Shown here one piece after another: positions 18,683 to 27,738 of a stretch of DNA of 64,000 nucleotides (position 1 is the stretch's first letter; the number at the start of each line of letters is the position of its first letter). The notes under the pieces are model-generated. The model did no database searches and was not told where the DNA came from. It worked only from the letters and a program-made list of their open reading frames with translations. A program made the position numbers and the translations under genes. The stretch is from CAVPJW01 sp963705525 (lineage in GTDB: Bacteria > Acidobacteriota > Vicinamibacteria > Vicinamibacterales > CAVPJW01). The DNA lies in the NCBI GenBank assembly GCA_963705525.1, contig CAVPJW010000007.1, forward strand, positions 806,001 to 870,000, read 5' to 3'.

Positions 18683-20005
18683 TCATTCGAATACTCGACT
18701 GGTCGCTCTCGTGTGGCGGCTTCGCGCAAACCAGTAGACGAGCCCAAGTCCGCCCCACACACAGAGGATGGCGTACGGGCGCCAATCCGCGCCCACTCCC
18801 GAAAAGATGGTGACAACCGCAAGCCCGATCCCGGCATAGGACCAGGCCTTCACGGCCCGTCGGCTCAACATGAACTTCGCCCGCCGGTGCAGCTCGGGAT
18901 GGTGTTCGACCAGCCGCGCGGCGGCCCAGCAGTGGCTGACGTACTTGAGCATGACCGGGATGTTGGCGGCAAGGAACAAGAACAGAAGGCTGGACGGGAG
19001 GAAGAAACTGACGAGGGCCAATGCGAAGACCACGAGGATGGCGACATACGGTGTGCCCCATTTCGGGTGAATCCTTCCGAGCACAGCAGGCAGCACGCCA
19101 TCACGCCCCATCGCGAACAGGAAGCGCGCAAAGATGAGGTACGTCGCGTTGATCGCGGCGCCGATCGCGGCAGCCGCGGTGACGACGATCAGAATGTTCG
19201 TCCATCGGCCCAGGAAGAGGCGGCCTGCGTCCAGAATGGGTGCGCTGCTCGCCGCCAGCCCGGGCGCACCGAGCGCACCCACGGCGACGAACGAAACAGC
19301 GAAGTAGACCACGATCGTGATCGACATGGTGAACCCGAGGCCCTTGGCGATCACGCTCGCGCTATTGCGAATCTCCTCACCGACCTCCACGCCCGTCTCG
19401 AGGCCCATGTACAGACCACTCAGCAACGGCAGGGCCGCCAGAACGCCCCACCAGCCAGTCGGCAGGAACGGCGCGAAGTTGGCAGCCCTCACGAAGGGGA
19501 TGCCCAGGACCACAAACACCCCGAGTGCCGCGATCTTGAGGACCACGAGGACGCGGCTCACGCCGCCGGTCACGTTGACGCCGACCAGGTTGATCACGCA
19601 GAACACGGCCAGCAGGGCGACCATCGTCGGCACGCTGGGCAGGCTGATCACCTTGGACACGTAGCTGACGAAGACGAGCGCCATCAGGTACAGGGAGCCG
19701 GCGTTGCCCAGGATCCTCAGCCAGTTCACGATGAAGCCGACGAACGGGTGCACGAACTGCGCGGGCCAGTCGTAGGAGGAACCTGAGCGCGGTACGGCTG
19801 AGCCCATGAACGCATACACGACCGTGAAAACCACCATCGGGATGGCCGCAAGCGCGAGCGACACCAGCAGACCCGGTCCGGCGGCCTGCGCGGCCGGTGC
19901 CATTACCGAGAAGATCGACATGCCGATCGCCGCCCCCACGCCGAGCGCGACCACATCGAGTCCGGTCATTCCCTGCTTGAGTCTGCCTTCCTGTGTCGCT
20001 GCCAT
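18683..20005 (-). CDS. APC-family amino acid permease
   Basis: 440 residues with about twelve transmembrane helices. The N-terminal block LKQGMTGLDVVALGVGAAIGMSIFSVMAPAAQ contains the glycine-rich, unwound first helix of amino-acid/polyamine/organocation transporters. GLETGVEVGEEIRN, with its conserved acidic residue, lies in the sixth helix region and IFARFLFAMGRDGVLP in the loop after helix 8, both APC signatures. The start is the ATG at 20005, preceded by AGGAG. It is the last gene of the minus-strand Lrp, aminotransferase, permease series, so it probably imports the amino acid that the aminotransferase-like enzyme processes. The substrate cannot be read from sequence. Confidence 0.92.
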   Translation of the reverse strand: MAATQEGRLKQGMTGLDVVALGVGAAIGMSIFSVMAPAAQAAGPGLLVSLALAAIPMVVFTVVYAFMGSAVPRSGSSYDWPAQFVHPFVGFIVNWLRILGNAGSLYLMALVFVSYVSKVISLPSVPTMVALLAVFCVINLVGVNVTGGVSRVLVVLKIAALGVFVVLGIPFVRAANFAPFLPTGWWGVLAALPLLSGLYMGLETGVEVGEEIRNSASVIAKGLGFTMSITIVVYFAVSFVAVGALGAPGLAASSAPILDAGRLFLGRWTNILIVVTAAAAIGAAINATYLIFARFLFAMGRDGVLPAVLGRIHPKWGTPYVAILVVFALALVSFFLPSSLLFLFLAANIPVMLKYVSHCWAAARLVEHHPELHRRAKFMLSRRAVKAWSYAGIGLAVVTIFSGVGADWRPYAILCVWGGLGLVYWFARSRHTRATSRVFE

Positions 20006-20184
20006 CTCGACTCCTGCCTCAGCGCACGTTCCGCCGCAAAGTGGCACCTGGAAAAAGGTTTCCGATCGAGCGCAAGTCCGTCAGATCCTCATGGGTGAGG
20101 CGAGCGTCCTACGCTTGGCCAGAACGCTGCAGACGGCGAGTTGGCCTGCCCGTCGGTACGGAGCGTGTCCTTGTGGCGCGGTTC

Positions 20185-21396
20185 TCAGCGACGAAGGATC
20201 TCTTCGAGCGCCGCAAGTGCACGGTCCACGTCGAACGCGTTGTTGAAGGCATGCGGCGCGAATCGGAGACCACCCACCCTCGCACATACCGCGACCTGCC
20301 GTTCTTCGAGAGCGGAGACCAGACGATCCGGGTCCTGGCCAGGGAACACCGCCGTCAGGATGCCGGCGCGGCGGGAGTCTTCGGGAGGCGTCAGCACGGT
20401 ACCGCCGAGCAAACCTACACCATCGGCGATTCTCGCGGTGAGCCCAAGGACGTGTCGAAGGACCCGCTCGGGACCGACGGCCAGCCAATAGTCGATCGCC
20501 GCGGCCAGCGCTACGCGCAGCGTGTGGGCAGAGCTGGCGTATTCGAGGCGCCGCCCGGCTACGGCGTCCTCCTGCGAGACGCCGGTTTCGCGCCACGGTG
20601 GCGCCGGATCCAGCGTGAGCGAGCCAACGAAAATGGGGCGCAGCCGTTCTCCCAACTCCGGCCGGACGTAGCACACACCGGAGCCCGAGAAACTGCAGAG
20701 CCACTTGAAGGACCCGGTGGCGAGCACGTCCACGTCGCTCGCCTGCACGTCGATAGGGACCACGCCAGCGCTCTGCATCGCATCCACGACTAGGAGGGCC
20801 CCGTGGGCGTGCGCAAGGGCGGCCAGTTCCTTGAGGTCGAATCGGTGTCCGGTCCCCCACTGGACATGGCTTATGGATATGGCGGCCGTCCGATCATCCA
20901 CGAGGGCCGCCACCTGCTCGATTGAGAGCGCTGCGGGCTCCGGACTGGCGCGCACCAGGCGCACCTTCGCACCTGTTTCCTCGGCTACCCGAATCCAGGG
21001 CAGCGTAACGGCTGGTGATTCCGTGTCGATCGCCACGATGTTCTGACCGGCGCGCGGCCGCAACCACCAGGCGATTTGGTTGATGGCTTCAGACGTGCTC
21101 GTAACGATCGAGATGTCGGCCGGGTTTGCGTTGAACAGACGCGCCGCCGCCGCACGGGGCGCATCCTTGATGGCCTTGAGGTGCTCGAAGAAGGCGAGGG
21201 ACCCAGAAGTCGCCACCTCTCGCGCAAACCCGTCATGCGCCTCTTGGACACTCCTCGGGATGAGCCCCATGCCCGCCGAGTTGAGGTAGGCGACCCGGCC
21301 CATCAGGGGAAAATCCGATCGCGGCACGATCGCGTCGAGCGCAGGCACCGCTCCGTGTTGCTCTGGATCCCGATCCGGCGAGACGGTATCCGGCAT
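20185..21396 (-). CDS. Class V PLP-dependent aminotransferase-like enzyme
   Basis: 403 residues of fold-type I PLP enzyme. AYLNSAGMGLIPRSV is the N-terminal signature of the class V (NifS/isopenicillin-N-epimerase-like) group. ISIVTSTSEAINQIAWWL binds the cofactor phosphate, VVDAMQSAGVVPIDV holds the Asp that contacts the pyridine nitrogen, and ATGSFKWLCSFSGSG holds the Schiff-base Lys. Reactions in the family include desulfurases, epimerases, lyases and aminotransferases, and the sequence does not decide between them. It lies between an Lrp regulator and an amino-acid permease, which favours catabolism of a specific amino acid. Confidence 0.9.
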   Translation of the reverse strand: MPDTVSPDRDPEQHGAVPALDAIVPRSDFPLMGRVAYLNSAGMGLIPRSVQEAHDGFAREVATSGSLAFFEHLKAIKDAPRAAAARLFNANPADISIVTSTSEAINQIAWWLRPRAGQNIVAIDTESPAVTLPWIRVAEETGAKVRLVRASPEPAALSIEQVAALVDDRTAAISISHVQWGTGHRFDLKELAALAHAHGALLVVDAMQSAGVVPIDVQASDVDVLATGSFKWLCSFSGSGVCYVRPELGERLRPIFVGSLTLDPAPPWRETGVSQEDAVAGRRLEYASSAHTLRVALAAAIDYWLAVGPERVLRHVLGLTARIADGVGLLGGTVLTPPEDSRRAGILTAVFPGQDPDRLVSALEERQVAVCARVGGLRFAPHAFNNAFDVDRALAALEEILRR

Positions 21397-21662
21397 CGTT
21401 TCTGGACGAGATACTATCTCTCTCCCACGTGAAACGTGGTTCCCATGGTGACCTCGGCGAGGGCATCAGGGAGAACGATGTGCCGACAGGTGGTAGAACT
21501 AGGGAACGTGGTCCCTGTGGGGACGAACACGACAGTCGGAATTAGTTCGATGGGCCCGGAACCGGTCTCGGATGGGCACGCCGAAACCATGTCGGCTCGG
21601 CGATGCGGGCAGGTCTGGAGTTTCGACGCGCTATTTGGCGACGGAGAAAGATGTCGAACCGA

Positions 21663-22286
21663 TCAGCCGCGCACCTTTGGACGCCTGCCCGCGTCTGTGA
21701 TCGGGCGTGGCCGATGTGGTCGCAGCGGCAGTCTGGTCGTGTCGACGAACCTCGTCACGGAGATTGACGACCGCATGCCCACAAGGCCTGGCATTTTGTC
21801 GAGCTTGTTCCACATCAACTGCTCGTACCCCGCGATGTCCGGCACCAGGATCTTGAGCAGTACATCGACGTCGCCCATCAAGGCGTGGCACTCGATAATC
21901 TCGGGCATCTCGCGCACCGCTTCGATGAAGTCCTGCAGCTTCGCTCCGGTACGTCCGTCGATCTTGGCGAAGACGAGTACCATCACGCCCAATCCGACCT
22001 TACTTGGGTCGATGATCGCGACGCGGTCCGTGATAATGCCCTCGTCGAGGAAGTGCTTGATCCGCCGCCAACAGGCCGACTTCGAGGAGCCGACGCGCGT
22101 GGCGAGGTCGGCCAGCGGCACCGTCACGTCGGTCTGCAGTTCGTCGAGAATGCGGATGTCCAACTCGTCGAGCGGCTCGGTGACGGTCTTTTCGCGTTGA
22201 GCTCCGGGGAGCCTAGCTCGATTGGACGCTACGCCGTTCCGAACGGCGCCTACCCGACGGTGCGTTGTTGATTCTCGGTGGTCCAT
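21663..22286 (-). CDS. Lrp/AsnC-family transcriptional regulator
   Basis: 207 residues from the ATG at 22286. After a 39-residue leader comes LDELDIRILDELQTDVTVPLADLATRVGSSKSACWRRIKHFLDEGIITDR, the AsnC-type helix-turn-helix, then the RAM ligand domain (VGLGVMVLVFAKI, IIECHALMGDVDVLLKILVPD). Such regulators bind an amino acid and control its transport and breakdown. The divergent-looking leader may be over-long because the core begins only at LDELD, but no closer start codon is visible. The 266-bp gap to the aminotransferase start probably contains its operator. It opens the repeat-bracketed cassette. Confidence 0.9.
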   Translation of the reverse strand: MDHRESTTHRRVGAVRNGVASNRARLPGAQREKTVTEPLDELDIRILDELQTDVTVPLADLATRVGSSKSACWRRIKHFLDEGIITDRVAIIDPSKVGLGVMVLVFAKIDGRTGAKLQDFIEAVREMPEIIECHALMGDVDVLLKILVPDIAGYEQLMWNKLDKMPGLVGMRSSISVTRFVDTTRLPLRPHRPRPITDAGRRPKVRG

Positions 22287-22335
22287 CGTTACGCCATCAT
22301 ACCGCGGCCCGATGAAGTCATAGCACTCGTCCGCG

Positions 22336-22503
22336 ATGGCTACAGCAGGCGATGGAGTGTTATGAACGCGCCGACGCCCTGCGGCCGCCCGACAACGACG
22401 AGGCACGGCTTCGATGGAATGCGTGCGCCCGTGTCTTCAACGCGCGGCCGCACCTGCTGGCAAAGGACGAAACGCCCAGCGTCGCAGTCACGAACGAATG
22501 ATC
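22336..22503 (+). repeat. 168-bp direct repeat, copy B (orphan 3' end of the TPR gene)
   Basis: A detached copy of the last 55 codons and stop of the TPR gene, in the same orientation, with no 5' part. It abuts the 3' end of the convergent amidohydrolase gene by seven bases. The natural order before insertion was probably TPR gene then amidohydrolase, with the cassette entering at the gene end and duplicating the 168-bp segment. Confidence 0.9.
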
Positions 22504-22510
22504 CGTCGGG

Positions 22511-24064
22511 TCACTTCTGGCGCGGCCGGCCAGGTATCACAATCGGGCTGGCTTTCTGCACCTCTGCCCACACCCGCCGTCCGACCTTGTCGGCTTCGGC
22601 CATCACGCTCGCCTCGTCCATCGTCAGGATCTTCCGGTCGCGCATGACGAACTGACCGTCGACCATGACGGACTCGATGTCGGACGGCTGCCCGTTGTGG
22701 ATCCACGCGGACAGGATGCGCACCGCCGGCACGAGGTAGATGCGCTGGGTGTCGAGGACGATGAGGTCGGCCTTCTTCCCGACTCTCGAGCGTGCCGATG
22801 GACGTCGCCTGGCGGACCGCTCGTGCGCCGCCGAGCCGTCGCGTCTTCGAGCGCGTCTTCCGGCTGTGGCCTGACTCCGGGGAACGCATCGGTCCGCCGG
22901 ATTCGTTCCGTCAGGAGCGCGATCCGCATCACCGCGAACATGTCAGTCGTGTTGTTGTCGGTGCCGTTCGCGATGGGACAGCCCGCCGCCCGCAGGGCGG
23001 GAATGGGCGGAATGACGCCGCGGTTCGCGGCCATGCCGGCCTGGTGCGAGACGATGGTGCCCGACTTGCCGAGAAGCGCGATGTCAGCTTCGTCCACGTA
23101 CCGGCAGTGCGCCGCGAACAGCCGGGGACCAAGGAAGCCGTGCTTCGCGAGAAACGCCGGCGGACGAACTCCATGGTGCTTCACCATGAAATCGACTTCG
23201 GCGCGGCTCTGCGACAGATGGATCGTGTATCCGAGATCGTGTTTCTCGGCAAAGGCGCGAACGGCCTGGAGCAGCTCGGGCGAGCACAACTCAGCCAGTG
23301 CGGCGGCGGGAAACACGCTGATACGACCCTGTTTCGCGCCGTGCCATTTCGCTGAAGAGATCGTCGATGCGCTGCAGTCCCTCGTCGCGCCGCTTCGCGG
23401 AAAATCTCGGCGCTTCGCTTTTCGCGAGGAGCTCCGGCGACATCGGACCGGGAACATTCTCGATGTCGCTGGCGGACTCGGCGAACACCCAGCGCAGACC
23501 CGTGTCAGCCAGCGCCGCTGCCTCACTGCTGATGCCCGAAACGTTCTCGACAACCGTGGTGCTCCCGGTTCGAATGGCTTCGAGGGCGCCCACCACGGCC
23601 ATCAGCGAGTCTTCTTCCTGGGAAAGGAGACTGTCGGGCTGCATGGCCAGTCGATAACTGTTGGGGAATCCGAAGTCCTCGTTGAAGCCGCGAGCGATCG
23701 TCGCGCTCAGATGCGCGTGGCAGTTGATCAGGCCCGGGAGCACGGCCTTGCCGCGCCCGTCGTAGATGTCGGCCTGCGGATACTTCTTGAGGATGTCGTC
23801 GGTCTGACCAATCGCCGCGATCTTGTCGCCGTCCACCGCGAGCGCCACGTCGTGCTGCACGGCGTCCGCGGTCGTGAACACCGTGGTGTGAGAAAAGACA
23901 ACGGTCCTGTTCGGCGGCGATTGAGCCTGGACGCCGTGGGGCTCGAGAAAGATGGCAGCGGCGCCCGCGCCGGCGCCGACGAGCAATTCACGCCGGGTCA
24001 GGTCGTTCGCGCTGCGAGGAGAATCGGAAAGGGACGACGAGTCATTGATAGTCGTGGATGGCAT
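22511..24064 (-). CDS. Exported ATZ/TRZ-type amidohydrolase, frameshifted
   Basis: About 515 residues over four frame segments. A twin-arginine signal is present (LTRRELLVGAGAGAAAIFL) near residues 22-40. Metal ligands are visible as GLINCHAHLSA (His-x-His), YTIHLSQS, LFAAHCRYVDE and ANGTDNNTTDMF (Asp), the order used by the cytosine-deaminase/atrazine-hydrolase branch. The C-terminal ADLIVLDTQ and SVMVDGQFVMRDRKILTMDE close the composite beta domain. Frame breaks fall near 23350, 22850 and 22790. The substrate is probably a heterocyclic or guanidino compound, but this is family inference. The gene ends seven bases from repeat copy B. Confidence 0.8.
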
Positions 24065-24094
24065 GGCGCAAAGTAGCGGCTCGGGTGGTGTGTG

Positions 24095-26203
24095 TCAAAC
24101 CTGGAGGCCGGCCAGACCGAGCAGTCGAGTGAGACGTTCGTCGACCTCAGGGGCCATGGCTCCGAGGCTCTGTCGGACGAGCGCGATGGAGACGTCTGGC
24201 TGGATCCTGCGCGCCTGCGCAATGAACGCGCGCGCGTCGTCACGCTTCTCCGCGCCCGCAGCATTGGCCGCGCACCAGAGATAGCCCAAGTAGTAGGTCG
24301 GGAACAGTGCGATCAGCCGCCTGCCGAGCGCCAGCCCGTTCTCGAAGCGGCCCGCGTTCATGTACGCCGACGATCCGATGTCGTAGAAGAGGAACTCGGC
24401 GCGGATCATGCGGGCTCAGCCGCATTGCGCGCTCGATCTGCGCGATCGAGACGTTGGCGTCGTGCCCCGTCATGTGCCAGATCCACGCGTGGATCATCAG
24501 CGACCAGATCGAGCTCGGGTTGAGCTCGAGTGCGCGCGTCGCTTCCTCGAGCGCCGCCCCGCAGTCGCCCAATCCGTCCAACGGAAATCAGCATCCAGGC
24601 GAGAAACGCGTGCGCGTCGGGGTCGGCCGGGTCGAGCGCGACCGCACGTCGCGCTTGATCGAGCCCCTGCGCCAGCACCTCGTCCGGGGCGTCGGTCCAG
24701 TTGTGGACGACTTCCCAGATTGAGATCTCCGCCAGACGCGCGCGTGCGGGCGCAAAGGTCGGGTCGAGCGCGACCGCACGCTCGAGCAGGCGGCGCGCCT
24801 CCGCGCTGTCCTCGCGCGTAAACCGATGAATGAGGGGCTGCGCGCGCTGATAGAGGCCCCACGCCTCGAGGCTCTCGGGCGGCCGGCGCTCGGCGCTCGC
24901 ATGCTCGACGCGATGCAGGTCACCCACAATCGAAATGGCGATTGCCTCGCTCAGCTCGTCCTGAACCGCAAACACGTCCGACAGCTCGCGCTCGAACGTC
25001 TTCGCCCAGACCTGCTGCGCCGTTGTCGCCTCGACAAGTTGTGCGGCGATCCGCACGCGATTGCCCGCCTTGCGCAGGCTGCCCTGCACCAGGTAGCGAA
25101 CACCGAGGTCGGCGGCAATCTGCTTCGGATCGGCGGATCTTGCCTTTGAACACGAAACTCGACGCGCGTGAAATCACCGGGAACGTCCGAAAGAGCGAAA
25201 GCCGCGTAATCAACTCGTCGGCGAGGCCGTCGGTGAAATACTCCTGCTCACGATCGCTCGAGAGGTTGTCGAAGGGAAGAACCGCGATTGCGGGACGCCC
25301 GCCGAACGTGGACGACGACGCGGCGCCCGCGATGCTCGGCGACCCGTGGCTGACCGCGTCGAGCGCCTCGACGACCCTTGCGGCGGTCGGCCGATCGGCG
25401 GCGTTTTTCTCGAGCATGCGAAAGATCAGTGCGGAGAACCCGGCGTTCACGGTGCCGAGCGGCGGCGGTACCTGGCTGATGATGGCGTGGAGATATCCGG
25501 GGAGCGTCTGTGCGCGGAACGGATGGCGGCCCGACGTCAGCTCGTAGAAGACCACGCCGAGCGAAAAGATGTCTGACGCATGGCCCACGTGCTCACCGCG
25601 CGCCTGCTCGGGCGACATGTATCGCACCGTGCCCAACATCTGGCCCTGGACCGTGTGCTGCCCCACGGTCGCATCGCGATCGTCTTCCTCTGAATGCGAC
25701 AGCCGTGCGAGTCCAAAGTCGAGCAGCTTCACGTAGCCGTCGTCGCGCACCATGACGTTCTCGGGCTTCAGGTCGCGATGCGTGATGCCGGCTGCGTGTG
25801 CTGCCGCGAGCGCCCTGGCGATCTGCTTGCACCATTCGAGCACGCTGGCTGCGCTCAGCTCGCCGCTGAGCATCGCGCGCAACGTGGCCCCCGAAACAAG
25901 TTCCATCACGATGAACCGCCCCGCTGGGCTATCGCCGATGTCGTGAATCGTGACGATGTGCGGGTGGTTGAGCGCCGATGCGGCCCGTGCCTCCTGGACG
26001 AAGCGGCGCACGCTCGCCTCGTCGCGGGTCGCGTGCGCAGGCAGCAGCTTGATGGCCACCTTCCGACCGAGCCGCGAATCCTCGGCCAGCCAGACCTCGC
26101 CCATTCCGCCCGCGCCCAGCCGGGAGAGGACGCGGTAGTGCGGTACGCCGATGTCAGGCGGTCGTTGGTTCAGGTTCGCGGCTTCCATGAACGTGCTGAG
26201 CAT
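24095..26203 (-). CDS. Ser/Thr protein kinase with TolB/FlgO-like and TPR tail, frameshifted
   Basis: About 700 residues and a paralogue of the kinase at the start of the window. Kinase domain: glycine loop GAGGMGEV, VAIK at about 52, HRDLKPEN at about 142-149, DFG at about 162-164, GTVRYMSPEQARG. Then IAVLPFDNLSSDREQEYFTDGLADELITRL and VQGSLRKAGNRVRIAAQLVE, the same TolB/FlgO-like segment, and TPRs (ALDPTFAPARARLAE, ALDPADPDAHAFLAW). Unlike its paralogue, no membrane helix separates kinase and tail, so it may be cytoplasmic. Breaks fall near 25130, 24585 and 24410. The start is the ATG at 26203; 26188 is also possible. Confidence 0.82.
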
Positions 26204-26275
26204 ATCGCATTGCTGTGTGCGGGACGTTCCGCTAGCCTGATGCTGGACCCGCACGAGGAATATGGAGGAACATAA

Positions 26276-27004
26276 ATGCCCAATCCTTCCGCCGAAACCT
26301 CGCCGCAACGCTACGCACGCATTGGCGGGCTGCTCTACCTGATCATCATCGTCGCCGGCATCACAGGCGAGCTCTTCGTCCGCGGCTCCATCGTCGTTTC
26401 GCGCGACGCGGCGGCAACGGCCAACAACCTCATCGCATCGACGTCACTCTGGCGCGCCGGCATCGCCGGCGACCTGGTGATGCACATGTGCGACGTCGGG
26501 CTGATGCTGGTTTTCTACGTCTTGCTCAGGCCGGTGAGCAGGAATCTCGCGATGCTCGCGGTGCTGTTCAACCTCGTCCAGACGGGCGTGCTCGTGGCCA
26601 ACAAGTTGAATCTGATGCTGCCGTTGTTCCTGCTCGGCGACGCAGCCTATCTGAAAGCGTTCACGCCGGCGCAGCTGCAGGCTCTCGCATACGTCTCTCT
26701 CAGAACCCACGACTACGGTTTCGGTTTCGGTCTGATTTTTTTTGGTATGGAATGTCTTGTCGTCGGCTATCTCGTCATTCGATCGGACTACCTGCCAAAG
26801 GTTCTCGGGATCCTCATGCAGCTCGCGGGCGCGTGCTACCTGACGAACAGCTTCGCGCTTGTCCTCTACCCCGCGCTGGCTTCGAGACTCTTCCCGGCCA
26901 TCATGCTGCCGCCCTTCGTCGCGGAATTATCGATGGCGATGTGGCTCCTCGTGAAGGGCGTGGACCTGGCGAAGTGGAGAGAGCGGGCGGCTGCGAAGAT
27001 TTGA
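26276..27004 (+). CDS. DUF4386-family membrane protein
   Basis: 242 residues with about six transmembrane helices. The opening PQRYARIGGLLYLIIIVAGITGELFVRGSIVV and the later DVGLMLVFYVLLRPVSRNLAML and FFGMECLVVGYLVIRSDYLPKVLGILM are the DUF4386 pattern. The function is unknown. AGGAGG-like spacing before the ATG (TATGGAGGAACATAA) gives a strong ribosome site. It is divergent from the kinase gene, so the 72 bases between them must hold both promoters. Confidence 0.88.
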   Translation: MPNPSAETSPQRYARIGGLLYLIIIVAGITGELFVRGSIVVSRDAAATANNLIASTSLWRAGIAGDLVMHMCDVGLMLVFYVLLRPVSRNLAMLAVLFNLVQTGVLVANKLNLMLPLFLLGDAAYLKAFTPAQLQALAYVSLRTHDYGFGFGLIFFGMECLVVGYLVIRSDYLPKVLGILMQLAGACYLTNSFALVLYPALASRLFPAIMLPPFVAELSMAMWLLVKGVDLAKWRERAAAKI

Positions 27005-27030
27005 AAGGTCTCCGAGGAAGCGCCGCGGAT

Positions 27031-27414
27031 TCACACGCGAACGATCTGCGGGAGGTGATCGAAATGTTTGTCTCGCGCGTGGAGACCAAGATTATGCTGC
27101 AGCACAAGGGCCGCCAGCCACACGTCGTTGGTCGGGATCGGTGAGCCCTGCTTCCGGAGCTGACGGAAGACCGACGCGTAATGATGGGTCGTCTGGTCGT
27201 CCGCAAAGAGCACGCTCACCCCCTCTTTCAAGAGGAACCGCCGGAGCGTTCGCTCGTTTTCGGCCTGGCGACGCCCGTGCGCGAAGCCCGCGCGAAGCTC
27301 GCCCAGGACGACGAACGGCAACATGACGGCCTCGGCTTCCTCCAGGAGCGCGACCGTCTCGTCGACGCCCTTGCACAGATCGACGTATCGATTCGTATCG
27401 AGCGCAACTCTCAC
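27031..27414 (-). CDS. PIN-domain toxin ribonuclease (VapC/FitB-like)
   Basis: 127 residues with the PIN metal-binding acidic set: Asp in VALDTNRYVDL, Glu in VLGELRAGF, Asp in PTNDVWLAALVLQ and Asp in HARDKHFDHL. The family cleaves RNA, often tRNA or rRNA, when released from its antitoxin. The start is a GTG that overlaps the antitoxin stop as GTGA, so toxin synthesis is coupled to antitoxin translation. The catalytic residues are all present, so it should be active. Confidence 0.92.
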   Translation of the reverse strand: MRVALDTNRYVDLCKGVDETVALLEEAEAVMLPFVVLGELRAGFAHGRRQAENERTLRRFLLKEGVSVLFADDQTTHHYASVFRQLRKQGSPIPTNDVWLAALVLQHNLGLHARDKHFDHLPQIVRV

Positions 27415-27653
27415 CGCCAGAGATCCTCGTCCACCCGATCCTGTGCAGCGAGCGCTGTTTCAACCGCCTTCTCCGCCTTCCATGTGCCGGCGATGTCAGC
27501 GAGATCGCGCCGCTTTCGCGGAATCCCTGCCATGCCCGACCCCTCCAATAACGCGTCGACGGCTGTTTCGTTGAGGCTCTTCCCCGCCGCTCGTGCGCGC
27601 CCGCGCAGGGCGCTGTCGACAGCCGCCGGAATGCCTCGAATCGTGTACTGCAT
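27411..27653 (-). CDS. Antitoxin of the PIN pair (ribbon-helix-helix, FitA-like)
   Basis: 80 residues. MQYTIRGIPAAVDSALRGRARAAGKSLNETAVDALLEG is a ribbon-helix-helix DNA-binding domain of the Arc/FitA type. The C-terminal half, KRRDLADIAGTWKAEKAVETALAAQDRVDEDLW, would wrap the toxin and block its acidic site. The ATG at 27653 is preceded by a promoter and no ribosome site, so the message is probably leaderless. The paired palindromes beside it fit autoregulation by the toxin-antitoxin complex. Confidence 0.9.
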   Translation of the reverse strand: MQYTIRGIPAAVDSALRGRARAAGKSLNETAVDALLEGSGMAGIPRKRRDLADIAGTWKAEKAVETALAAQDRVDEDLWR

Positions 27654-27680
27654 GCACTTATTATAGGCAATGCATGCATT
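27649..27680 (-). promoter_or_regulatory. Toxin-antitoxin promoter with two TGCATGCA operators
   Basis: On the minus strand a perfect -10 box, TATAAT (27665-27660), lies six bases before the antitoxin ATG. The octamer palindrome TGCATGCA occurs on both sides, at 27649-27656 over the start codon and at 27671-27678 inside the 12-bp palindrome AATGCATGCATT (27669-27680). Their centres are 22 bp apart, about two helical turns, so two ribbon-helix-helix dimers could bind the same DNA face and cover the -10. Confidence 0.7.
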
Positions 27681-27738
27681 ATCAGCAAGCAGTCCACAAG
27701 GCAGGGATTGAAGGAGCTCTGTGCTTATTTCGTTTCGC

